A DNA stretch of 15,817 nt from Rhodospirillales bacterium (GTDB lineage Bacteria; Pseudomonadota; Alphaproteobacteria; Acetobacterales; Acetobacteraceae): assembly GCA_025350425.1 (NCBI GenBank), contig JANXXW010000118.1, positions 1 through 15,817 of the forward strand. Direction: 5' to 3'. Position 1 is the first letter of the stretch; each line of letters opens with the position of its first letter. Of this stretch, positions 1 through 7,058 are shown in pieces. A model generated the notes under the pieces. That model saw nothing but the letters and a program-made list of their open reading frames with translations, was not told the DNA's origin and ran no database searches. Position numbers and translations under genes: made by a program.

Positions 1-845
1 GGGACTTCCTGGCCCTGCGCCCCGAATCCCTGCGGCGGGCGCGGCGCGACATGCAGATCGTCTTCCAGGACCCGTTCGCCTCGCTCAACCCGCGCATGGC
101 CGTCGGTGCCATCCTCGAGGAACCGCTGATCGTCCATGCGATCGGCGACAACGCCACCCGCAAGGCCCGCGTCGCCGAACTGCTCAGCCTGGTCGGGCTG
201 GCGTCCTATCACGCGCAGCGATACCCCCATGAGTTCTCCGGCGGCCAGCGCCAGCGTATCGGTATCGCGCGGGCGCTGGCGGTCGAGCCGGCACTGGTTG
301 TGTGCGATGAGCCGGTGTCGGCGCTGGACGTGTCGATCCAGGCCCAGGTGGTCAACCTGCTGAAGGACCTGCAAGCCCGTCTCGGCTTGTCCTACCTGTT
401 CATCGCGCACGATCTCGCGGTGGTGAAGCACATGGCTGACCGGGTGGCCGTCATGTATCTCGGCCGCATCGTGGAGATCGCGTCAAAGGACGCGCTGTTC
501 GCCCGCCCGTTGCACCCCTACACCCGCACGCTGCTGGCGGCCATTCCGCGCCCCGACCCGCACCGCGCCACTGCGCGGCAGGTCGCGGGCGGCGACGTGC
601 CGAGCCCGATGAACCCGCCGCCGGGCTGCCACTTCCATACCCGTTGCCCCTATGCCACCGAGAGATGCCGCATCGATGATCCCGTGCTCAGAATGATCGT
701 GGACGGCCACTCCGCCGCCTGTCACTACGCCGAGGAGTTGCCGCCGATGTCCGCGCTGGACGACGTTCACCCGCCGACCGAGGCCACCCGCACGCGACTG
801 GCGCTGTACGCCGAGCGGCGCGCCAAGGTGGCGACAGCCGCATGA
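1..845 (+). CDS. Oligopeptide/dipeptide ABC transporter ATP-binding protein (DppF/OppF type), 5' truncated
   Basis: This is an ATPase subunit of a peptide-type (Opp/Dpp) ABC importer acting at the inner face of the cytoplasmic membrane. The frame is open from base 3, so the first visible Met (base 51) is internal and the Walker A part lies outside the window. Counting from that Met, the Q-loop VFQDP is at 4-8, the signature FSGGQRQRIGIARAL at 62-76, Walker B LVVCDEP at 82-88 with the catalytic Glu at 87, the D-loop SALD at 90-93 and the switch His at 120. The C-terminal oligopeptide-specificity extension begins around PLHPYTRTLL (153-162). Four cysteines (193, 199, 206, 224) resemble the C-terminal cysteine set reported to hold an iron-sulfur cluster in some Dpp/Opp ATPases. 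Its stop overlaps the next start (ATGA), so the two are probably co-transcribed. Substrate cannot be told from this part. Confidence 0.95.
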   Translation, partial: DFLALRPESLRRARRDMQIVFQDPFASLNPRMAVGAILEEPLIVHAIGDNATRKARVAELLSLVGLASYHAQRYPHEFSGGQRQRIGIARALAVEPALVVCDEPVSALDVSIQAQVVNLLKDLQARLGLSYLFIAHDLAVVKHMADRVAVMYLGRIVEIASKDALFARPLHPYTRTLLAAIPRPDPHRATARQVAGGDVPSPMNPPPGCHFHTRCPYATERCRIDDPVLRMIVDGHSAACHYAEELPPMSALDDVHPPTEATRTRLALYAERRAKVATAA

Positions 846-2011
846 GCTTCCAGATCGTCTCGCCACGCCTCATGATCGTCGGCGGCGGCACCGTCGCCGA
901 GATCGCAACGTTGCTGACCAAGCTCGGTCTGTCCCGGCCGCTGGTCGTGACCGATCCGTTCATGGTCTCGTCCGGGCTGGTCCGGCGCTGCCTGGACCCG
1001 TTGGACGCCGCCGGTATCGTCGCCACCGTGTTCAGTGCCACCATCCCCGAACCGACCGACACTGTCATTGAGGCGGGCGCCGTCGTCTTGCGGGCCGGGG
1101 ACTACGATTGCCTGATCGGGTTCGGTGGCGGGTCCCCGATCGACACGGCCAAGGCGATGGCGATCCTGGCCAGCGGCGATGCGCCCATGCGCGCCTACAA
1201 GGTGCCGCATCAAGCCGATGCGGCGAGGCTTCCGGTCATCGCCATCCCAACCACCGCCGGCACCGGCAGCGAAGCGACCCGCTTCACCATCGTCACCGAT
1301 ACCGTCCACGACGAAAAGATGCTCATCAGTGGCCTCGGCGCGCTGCCGTTGGCCGCGATCGTGGACTATGAACTCACCTTCAGCGTGCCGCCGCGCACGA
1401 CCGCCGACACCGGCGTGGACAGCCTAACGCACGCGCTGGAGGCCTACATATCACGCCGTGCTACCCCGTTCTCGGACGCGCTGGCGCTCGCCGCAATGTC
1501 CTTGATCGGAGCCAACCTGCTCACCGCCTTCCACGAGCCGAAAAATGCGTCCGCGCGGGAGGCGATGATGCTGGGGGCGATGCAGGCCGGTATGGCCTTC
1601 ACCAATGCGTCGGTGGCCTTGGTGCATGGCATGTCGCGGCCCATTGGCGCACATTTCCATGTTCCGCACGGCCTTTCGAACGCCATGCTCCTGCCTGCCG
1701 TGACGAGGTTCGGGCTCGGCCATGCACTGTCGCGCTACGCGGAAGCCTCGCGTCGCATCGGCTTTGCGAATGGTAAGGACGACGACGAGGCAGCCTCTGC
1801 CAAGCTCGCGGACGGGCTGGTCGCCTGGAACACCGAACTGGGCGTTCCTAGCCCGCGGGCATTCGGGATCGACCCGGCGGCCTGGGAAGCCAAGCTGGAT
1901 GTGATGGCAGATCAGGCTCTCGCCTCGGGCAGTCCCGCCAACAATCCACGTGTCCCGGACCACGCCGAGATCGTGGCACTTTATCGAACGGTCTGGTCGG
2001 CCAACACCTGA
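842..2011 (+). CDS. Iron-containing (group III) alcohol dehydrogenase family protein
   Basis: A 389-residue NAD(P)-linked alcohol dehydrogenase of the iron-dependent family, of usual length. The N-terminal nucleotide-binding half carries GGGSPIDTAK (95-104) and PTTAGTGSEA (136-145). The C-terminal metal-binding half carries the four expected ligands: Asp193 and His197 (GVDSLTHALEAY), His262 (VHGMSRPIG) and His276 (HVPHG). Family members oxidise or reduce small alcohols/aldehydes, lactaldehyde, propanediol, butanol or maleylacetate; the substrate here is not evident. The ATG overlaps the stop of the upstream transporter ATPase (ATGA), which suggests translational coupling and a shared catabolic operon whose earlier genes lie outside the window. 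Its last 31 bp overlap the 3' end of the convergent EAL gene. No key residue is missing. Confidence 0.93.
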   Translation: MSFQIVSPRLMIVGGGTVAEIATLLTKLGLSRPLVVTDPFMVSSGLVRRCLDPLDAAGIVATVFSATIPEPTDTVIEAGAVVLRAGDYDCLIGFGGGSPIDTAKAMAILASGDAPMRAYKVPHQADAARLPVIAIPTTAGTGSEATRFTIVTDTVHDEKMLISGLGALPLAAIVDYELTFSVPPRTTADTGVDSLTHALEAYISRRATPFSDALALAAMSLIGANLLTAFHEPKNASAREAMMLGAMQAGMAFTNASVALVHGMSRPIGAHFHVPHGLSNAMLLPAVTRFGLGHALSRYAEASRRIGFANGKDDDEAASAKLADGLVAWNTELGVPSPRAFGIDPAAWEAKLDVMADQALASGSPANNPRVPDHAEIVALYRTVWSANT

Positions 2012-3183
2012 CTCCGCTCGCGCCAGTCTAACAGCCATAGCGGCACGGCTTCGGCTGGTAAGGGACGGCCGACCAGATATCCCTGCGCCTGATCGACGCC
2101 AAGCGATGCCATGCGATGCCAGGTGGCTGCGTCGCGGATCCCCTCGGCGACGATCCGCAACCCCGCGCGGCGCGCCAATTTCAGGGTGTCCAACAGGAAA
2201 TACTGGATGGCGTCGTCCATCGGCGCCTCCCGCACCAGGTTCTTGTCGAGCTTCAGGGCGGTGAATGGCAAATCGAGCAGCGCACGATACTCGCGGGTGT
2301 GCGGTCCGACATCGTCGATGGCCAACCCATACCCGAGCGCGCGCAGTCGGGCGGCGGCCTCTGCCAGACCCGCAAGCTCTGTTACTGGTTGGCTCTCAGT
2401 CAATTCAATCACGATGCTGCTCGCCGGAATGCCGGCCACTTCGCGTTGCGCCTCGAGCCAGGTCAGCGCGCTCGGGATCAACAACACGTCGAGCGGAAAG
2501 TTGACCGCCAGTGAAAGCCCGATTTCCGCGAGCTTACCATCGCCCCATTCCGCGAATGCCCGGCGGATCACGGTCTGGGTCAGAGGCCAGGCTAGCCCGG
2601 CCTGCTCCATCTGGGGCACGAACAGATCGGGCGGCAAGGTCCCGCGTTCGGCATGATCGAGGCGCGCGAGCACCTCTAGACACAACGGGACCCGATCCGT
2701 CAGTCGCACGATCGGCTGGTAGCGGGTGGTGATGCGTTGGTCTGAAATCGCCTCTCGCATTGCACTGACCGAGAGGTCGGCGTCGGGAGTGCCCGGGTTG
2801 CTGTCATCGCTGGCGGCCAATGCGTCGGATAGCCAGTTGGCGGTCGCGGTCACGACGAAACACGTATTTGGATGGGTCGACTTCATTGGCCAGCCCATCT
2901 GGTCGCCCACTACCACCAGCGCTGTGCCTGAACCCGGCTCACCCGAACTCAGTGAAACCAGAACCGGTAGCATATCTCCAGCAAAACTGGGCTCTACCAG
3001 AATGTGAGTGTACCAACTTCCGCGAGCCGCCAGTCGCCGCACCGCCCCTCGCGCTGACCCGGCATCCTCAACCCTGACGTTGGAGAGCGTCGAGGCTGCG
3101 GCATGGATCGCGGAATTCCAGGTGTCGGTCGCATACAGCACGAGGAACTCGCGCTCGACCGCAAACTTTGACTCTCCTTCCAT
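1981..3183 (-). CDS. EAL-domain protein with degenerate receiver-like N-terminus (c-di-GMP phosphodiesterase type)
   Basis: A 400-residue cytosolic protein with no membrane segment. Residues 12-125 look like a receiver fold, but the usual phospho-acceptor Asp at the end of strand 3 appears as Glu64 (ILVEP) and the strand-5 Lys is not evident, so ordinary phosphorelay input is doubtful. Residues about 138-390 are an EAL domain. The signature reads EVLAR (Glu170, Arg174); the other metal and substrate residues are present as Asn228, Glu260, Asp290/Asp291, Lys311, Asp313, Glu347 and Gln367. From memory, their spacing matches Pseudomonas RocR with a constant shift of five. Loop 6, normally DFGxGxSS after the first Asp, is altered here (IDDVGPHTREYR). 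The protein may hydrolyse c-di-GMP to pGpG or act as a c-di-GMP-binding sensor. It sits alone, convergent with the alcohol dehydrogenase; its start has only a weak ribosome binding site. Confidence 0.9.
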   Translation of the reverse strand: MEGESKFAVEREFLVLYATDTWNSAIHAAASTLSNVRVEDAGSARGAVRRLAARGSWYTHILVEPSFAGDMLPVLVSLSSGEPGSGTALVVVGDQMGWPMKSTHPNTCFVVTATANWLSDALAASDDSNPGTPDADLSVSAMREAISDQRITTRYQPIVRLTDRVPLCLEVLARLDHAERGTLPPDLFVPQMEQAGLAWPLTQTVIRRAFAEWGDGKLAEIGLSLAVNFPLDVLLIPSALTWLEAQREVAGIPASSIVIELTESQPVTELAGLAEAAARLRALGYGLAIDDVGPHTREYRALLDLPFTALKLDKNLVREAPMDDAIQYFLLDTLKLARRAGLRIVAEGIRDAATWHRMASLGVDQAQGYLVGRPLPAEAVPLWLLDWRERSQVLADQTVR

Positions 3184-3322
3184 GGCGATAATCGCTTTCG
3201 GATCACCGGAGTGAACGGTTTGTCAGCCCTCGATCGAATAATTTATCCTGGGCTACGGCAGTTCCGGCGTTCCGCGCGTGAAATTATCGTAATCACCGGA
3301 TCAACTCGTTGCAACGCGAATA

Positions 3323-4297
3323 CTACCCTAAACCGACCGCGAACCAGGGTTCAGTGCTCCAAAGCCGCGCGAGCGAGGCACGTTCGCCAACGATCTGTGC
3401 CGACCAATCGTCTCCAGTCAGCCAGATAGGCTTGAAACCGCTATCCCTGCCTTGCGCCGTGAACTCAGGGTCCACGACGACAGCCTGAAGGGCGACGGCA
3501 ATCTTCATGACGGTCTCCGCCGCGCAGCCTCCGGGGATGGCGATACCACGTTGGATGACCGACGAAAGTGGGAAGCCCGCATCGTGCAACGGCGTCAGGT
3601 CGGGGAAGGCACCCACACGACGATGTGCCGCGATCCCGAGGCCAGTGAGCTCGCCCGCGCGGAGGTATTCGACCACGGCGCCCAGCGGCAGAAAAGCCGC
3701 GGCGACGTTGCCGGCAAGTGCCGCCTGCCGGGCAGCAGCGGCGCTTGGAAACGCGACGATGTTCAGAGACGTGCCCGACATGGCCTGGAGTTTGAGTGTC
3801 GCGAGATGGGGTGCGCTGCCGGTCGCAGGGGTCCCGAGCGGAACCGAGGAGGCGTTTTCGCTCGATCTTGCGATGAGGTCCTGGATCGATCCGAATGGCC
3901 CGTCTACTTGCGTCACCACCGCGATCGGCTCCCTCTCGACCGCGCCCACCAGGGTTAAGCCTTCCAACAGCTGCTCCATCCCGGGATGGTCTACGAAGCG
4001 GGCCGGCAAAGCGGGCGTGGATACCCAACCAAGCGTCCTGCCATCCGGTGCTGCGGTGCCCACGACCAGAAGAGCGGTCAAGCCGACCTCGCCGGGCGCG
4101 TTGACGACTTCGATGCGCGCGCCCGGCAGATGCCGCTCCAGGAAAGGCGTGAACGACCGGGCGCCTTGATCGACCGCCGAACCCGCTGGGCCACCGACGA
4201 CAAGCCTGATCGCCGGGTTGTCGGCGCTGGCGCGCCCGATCAGCGCCGGGGTTGCCAGTAGGCTGGACGCTCCTGCGAGGAATACCCGCCGCCGTAT
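3323..4297 (-). CDS. Bug/TctC-family periplasmic solute-binding protein (tripartite tricarboxylate transporter type); GTG start codon at 4298-4300
   Basis: A 325-residue exported binding protein; the full coding span including its GTG start is 3323-4300. The N-terminus MIRRRVFLAGASSLLATPAL has consecutive arginines before a hydrophobic stretch, so it is a Tat- or Sec-type signal peptide, with likely cleavage after the ASA at residue 26. The mature part has Bug-family blocks: IRLVVGGPAGSAVDQGAR (31-48), NAPGEVGLTALL and AAPDGRTLGWVST, then GTPATGSAPHLATLKLQ and the LAGNVAAAFLPLG region. Family members bind carboxylated or amide-bearing small molecules. It is divergent: the glycine-rich ligand turn normally like PGAGGNIGA reads PGEVGLTAL. 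No TctA or TctB membrane subunit is nearby, so it is an orphan, as is common for this family. Its GTG overlaps the secF stop (GTGA) and a GAAGG box lies 7 nt upstream, so translation is coupled to secF. Ligand unknown. Confidence 0.88.
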   Translation of the reverse strand: MRRRVFLAGASSLLATPALIGRASADNPAIRLVVGGPAGSAVDQGARSFTPFLERHLPGARIEVVNAPGEVGLTALLVVGTAAPDGRTLGWVSTPALPARFVDHPGMEQLLEGLTLVGAVEREPIAVVTQVDGPFGSIQDLIARSSENASSVPLGTPATGSAPHLATLKLQAMSGTSLNIVAFPSAAAARQAALAGNVAAAFLPLGAVVEYLRAGELTGLGIAAHRRVGAFPDLTPLHDAGFPLSSVIQRGIAIPGGCAAETVMKIAVALQAVVVDPEFTAQGRDSGFKPIWLTGDDWSAQIVGERASLARLWSTEPWFAVGLG

Positions 4298-5265
4298 CAC
4301 GGAGCGGCCTTCGACGTGGCCGACCTGGGAGCGGGAACGGGCGCCTGGGCATCGCGGCGGAGGCGATTCTCACCCAGGAAAAGCAGGATGGGCGCCGCGA
4401 TGAAGATAGATGACGATGTGCCTACCACGATGCCGAACAGCATCACGCACGCGAAGCCCGATAGCGTGGCCCCCCCGAACAGCGCGAGCGGCAGGCTCGC
4501 GAGGAACACCGTCATCGAAGTGCCCAGGGTGCGGTTGAGTGTCTCGTTGATCGACAGGTCGATCAGGTCGCGCAGCTTCATGGTTTTGTACTTACGAAGA
4601 TTCTCACGCATCCGATCGTAGACCACCACCTTGTCGTTGGTGGAGTAGCCGATGATGGTCAGGATCGCTCCGACCATCACAAGATCGAACTGGAACCGCG
4701 TGATGACCAGGAACCCGATCGCCTTCGTCACGTCCAGCAACAGGGTGACGACCGCGCCGACCGCGAACTGCCACTCGAAGCGAAACCAGATATACACCAG
4801 GATCATCAGCAGCGAGATGCCAAGCGCCAGCATTCCGTTGCGGAACAATTCGGCCGACACGGACGCGCCGACCGCATCGGTTCGCAGCAAGCGCGTGCCG
4901 GGTTGCGCCTGCTCGAGCGCCTGGCGGACATGGGTCACCATTTCCTGCGTTGCCGCGTCCGACGGCTGCGCCTCGAGGCTGATCACCACATCATTGGCGT
5001 CGCCGAAACGCTGCAGGCGAGGCTCTTGCACTGACTGCGCTGCAAGACTGGCGCGGATCTTGGCGAAATCCGCCGGCTCGGGCGTGCGGGCCTCCATCAC
5101 GATGCCGCCCTTGAAATCGATGCCGAGGTTCAGCCCGGGATAGAAAAACAACGCGATCGAAGCCGTGGACAGAACGGCCGACACGATGAGGCCCATGAAC
5201 CGACCGCGCATGAAGTGGATGCGCGTCCCGTCGGGAACCAGTCGAAAAAGGGGACGGATGAACAT
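4297..5265 (-). CDS. secF: Protein translocase subunit SecF
   Basis: A 322-residue inner-membrane protein that with SecD uses the proton gradient to assist SecYEG export at the periplasmic face. Six membrane segments are expected: one at about 24-45 before the conserved GIDFKGG (48-54), then a periplasmic P4-type domain (55-140), then five segments between about 143 and 298. The IIGYSTNDKVVVYDRMREN block (204-222) is present, with Asp211, and the TLNRTLGTS block carries Arg245; both positions match residues known to matter for proton-driven function in SecDF. The His usual in the HDV motif before segment 4 is Leu here (LLLDVTKAIGF). The ATG at 5265 has GGGAA about 6 nt upstream and follows secD by 9 bp. 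The last codons overlap the GTG of the binding protein gene. Length is normal for the family. Confidence 0.97.
   Translation of the reverse strand: MFIRPLFRLVPDGTRIHFMRGRFMGLIVSAVLSTASIALFFYPGLNLGIDFKGGIVMEARTPEPADFAKIRASLAAQSVQEPRLQRFGDANDVVISLEAQPSDAATQEMVTHVRQALEQAQPGTRLLRTDAVGASVSAELFRNGMLALGISLLMILVYIWFRFEWQFAVGAVVTLLLDVTKAIGFLVITRFQFDLVMVGAILTIIGYSTNDKVVVYDRMRENLRKYKTMKLRDLIDLSINETLNRTLGTSMTVFLASLPLALFGGATLSGFACVMLFGIVVGTSSSIFIAAPILLFLGENRLRRDAQAPVPAPRSATSKAAP
4308..4312 (-). promoter_or_regulatory. Ribosome binding site of the Bug-family gene
   Basis: On the minus strand GAAGG lies inside the end of secF, 7 nt before the GTG at 4300. It supports the GTG that overlaps the secF stop as the true start of the binding protein. 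Confidence 0.55.
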
Positions 5266-5274
5266 AACGGTTCC

Positions 5275-6855
5275 CTATACCGGCAAAAGCGCCGGGCGAG
5301 TGGCGACATACCATCGTACCATCAGCAGCCGGGCCAGCATTGTCGCGGTGAACAATGTGGTCACGATTCCCACGGTGATGGTGACGGCGAAGCCGCGCAC
5401 CGGGCCGCTGCCGAACACGAACAGCATCACGTGGGCCAGGAACGCGGTCGCGTTGCTGTCGATGATGGTCGAGTAGGCGCGGCGAAACCCGGTCTCCATC
5501 GCGTTCAGCGGCGTGCGGCCGTTGCGCGCCTCCTCGCGGATTCGCTCGTTGATCAGGATGTTTGCATCCACCGCCATGCCGAGGGTCAGCAAGATGCCAG
5601 CCATGCCGGGCAGCGTCAGCGTCGCCTCCATGAGGGACAGCACCGCCATCATGAGCACGAGGTTGACGACCACGGCGATGCCGGCGAGCCAGCCGAACAG
5701 GCCGTAGAACATGCCCATGAACAGGATCACCAGCACGAACCCGACAGCTAACGACAATGCGCCGGCGCGAATCGCATCGGCGCCCAGCTCGGGTCCGATG
5801 CTGCGTTCCTCCACCACCGTGAGTGGCGCGGGCAGTGCTCCGGCGCGCAGCAACAAGGCAAGGTCGGTGGCGCTCCGGGCATCGAAACGGCCGCTGATCT
5901 GGCCGCGTCCGCCGGTGATGGCCTCGCGGATGACCGGCGCGCTGATCACCTTGTCATCCAGTACGATGGCGAAGGGGTGCCCGACATTGCGGGACGAGAT
6001 ATCCGCGAAACGCCGGGTTCCCAGGCTGTCGAAGGTGAAATTGACCACCCACTCCCCGGTCTGCCCGTTCTGGCCGGCACGAGCATCAGTCAGGTTGGCC
6101 CCATCCACCTCGACACGGCGACGGACAGCGATCTTGGTCCCGGGCGCGTTCTCCATCGGCAGGAAATCGTCGCCGGGCGGCGGCACGGGCGCGGACACAT
6201 TGGCCGTCTCATCGGTGAGCCGGAAGGTCATGCGGGCAGTCTTGCCCAACAACTCCTTGATCCGGTTAGGGTCCTCGATGCCGGGTAGCTGAACCACGAT
6301 GCGGTTCTGCCCCTGCCTGTTGATGATCGGGTCGACCACTCCAGTCTCGTCGATGCGTCGGCGGACGATCTCGATGGATTGTGCCACGGCCGAGGTCGCA
6401 CGCGCCTGTAAGGCGACGGGCGAGAGGGTGACAGCGATTCCACCATCGGGGATTTGCGTCACATCGAGATCCGACACGCCATTCGGAGTCGAAACGTCGG
6501 TGGAAGCGAGCGTTCGCAACGCCGCCAACGCCGCATCCCGGCTGGCATCGGGCACATGCGCGATGAGGCGGGTCTGCGCGGGGTCGGCCACGACGGTGTA
6601 CGGGCGCGCGATGTTGGCGCGCGACAGAGCGCCGCGAGCCTGGTCCGCCAAGCCGTCCAGGCGTTCCTTGATGACGGTGGCCATATCGACTTCCATCAGC
6701 AGATAGCTGCCGCCACGAAGGTCGAGGCCAAGGTGAATTGTTCGCCACGGTATCCAGGATGCAGGCTGCGCCACCAAATTCGGTACGCAAAGAAGTGCAC
6801 CCAGGACGCACACGCCAAGGATCAGCGCAGTCTTGAAACGACTGAAATACAGCAT
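5275..6855 (-). CDS. secD: Protein translocase subunit SecD
   Basis: A 526-residue inner-membrane partner of SecF in Sec-dependent export. An N-terminal membrane segment (about 8-28) precedes the invariant LGLDLRGGSYLLMEVD (42-57). The large periplasmic P1 region spans about 60-355, including the RRRIDETGVVDPIINRQG block (165-182) and GRFDARSATDLALLLRAGALPAP (322-344). The C-terminal five-segment domain contains GMAVDANILINERIREE (426-442), whose Asp430 corresponds to the proton-pathway Asp of SecD. The ATG at 6855 fits the family start (MLYF); no strong ribosome binding site is visible before it. The gene normally found just upstream, yajC, is absent: the upstream neighbour is a divergent oxidoreductase, so the promoter must lie in 6856-7058. 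Confidence 0.98.
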   Translation of the reverse strand: MLYFSRFKTALILGVCVLGALLCVPNLVAQPASWIPWRTIHLGLDLRGGSYLLMEVDMATVIKERLDGLADQARGALSRANIARPYTVVADPAQTRLIAHVPDASRDAALAALRTLASTDVSTPNGVSDLDVTQIPDGGIAVTLSPVALQARATSAVAQSIEIVRRRIDETGVVDPIINRQGQNRIVVQLPGIEDPNRIKELLGKTARMTFRLTDETANVSAPVPPPGDDFLPMENAPGTKIAVRRRVEVDGANLTDARAGQNGQTGEWVVNFTFDSLGTRRFADISSRNVGHPFAIVLDDKVISAPVIREAITGGRGQISGRFDARSATDLALLLRAGALPAPLTVVEERSIGPELGADAIRAGALSLAVGFVLVILFMGMFYGLFGWLAGIAVVVNLVLMMAVLSLMEATLTLPGMAGILLTLGMAVDANILINERIREEARNGRTPLNAMETGFRRAYSTIIDSNATAFLAHVMLFVFGSGPVRGFAVTITVGIVTTLFTATMLARLLMVRWYVATRPALLPV

Positions 6856-7058
6856 GGTGAGGTGGGCAACTCCATTCGTGCGGACGGATAACCACGTTTT
6901 CGTAAGCGCCCGGAAAGAGGCGGCGGAGAATGACCATAACCCCCGCCCGGCGCAACCCGTGCGTTGTCGGGACCAAGGTAGCGATCATGTAGTTTGCCGA
7001 GATGGCCGAACTGAGGCCTGGCTGTTACGTGTCAGTGGCTTAACAGGAGTGACATGCC
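6856..7058. promoter_or_regulatory. Divergent intergenic control region between secD and the Gfo/Idh gene
   Basis: This 203-bp gap separates divergent secD (minus) and the oxidoreductase gene (plus), so it must hold the start signals of both. I see no convincing sigma-70 pair or operator in it. The only clear signal is the AGGAG box at 7045-7049 for the plus-strand gene. No small gene is evident. Confidence 0.5.
7045..7049 (+). promoter_or_regulatory. Ribosome binding site of the Gfo/Idh gene
   Basis: AGGAG 9 nt before the ATG at 7059. It favours this start over the out-of-frame ATG at 7054. Confidence 0.7.

Noticed and set aside
3184..3322. Possible small gene or terminator between the Bug-family gene and the EAL gene
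   Set aside because: Only short frames without family features; no GC-rich hairpin followed by T-run. Two copies of an ATCACCGGA word are probably chance.
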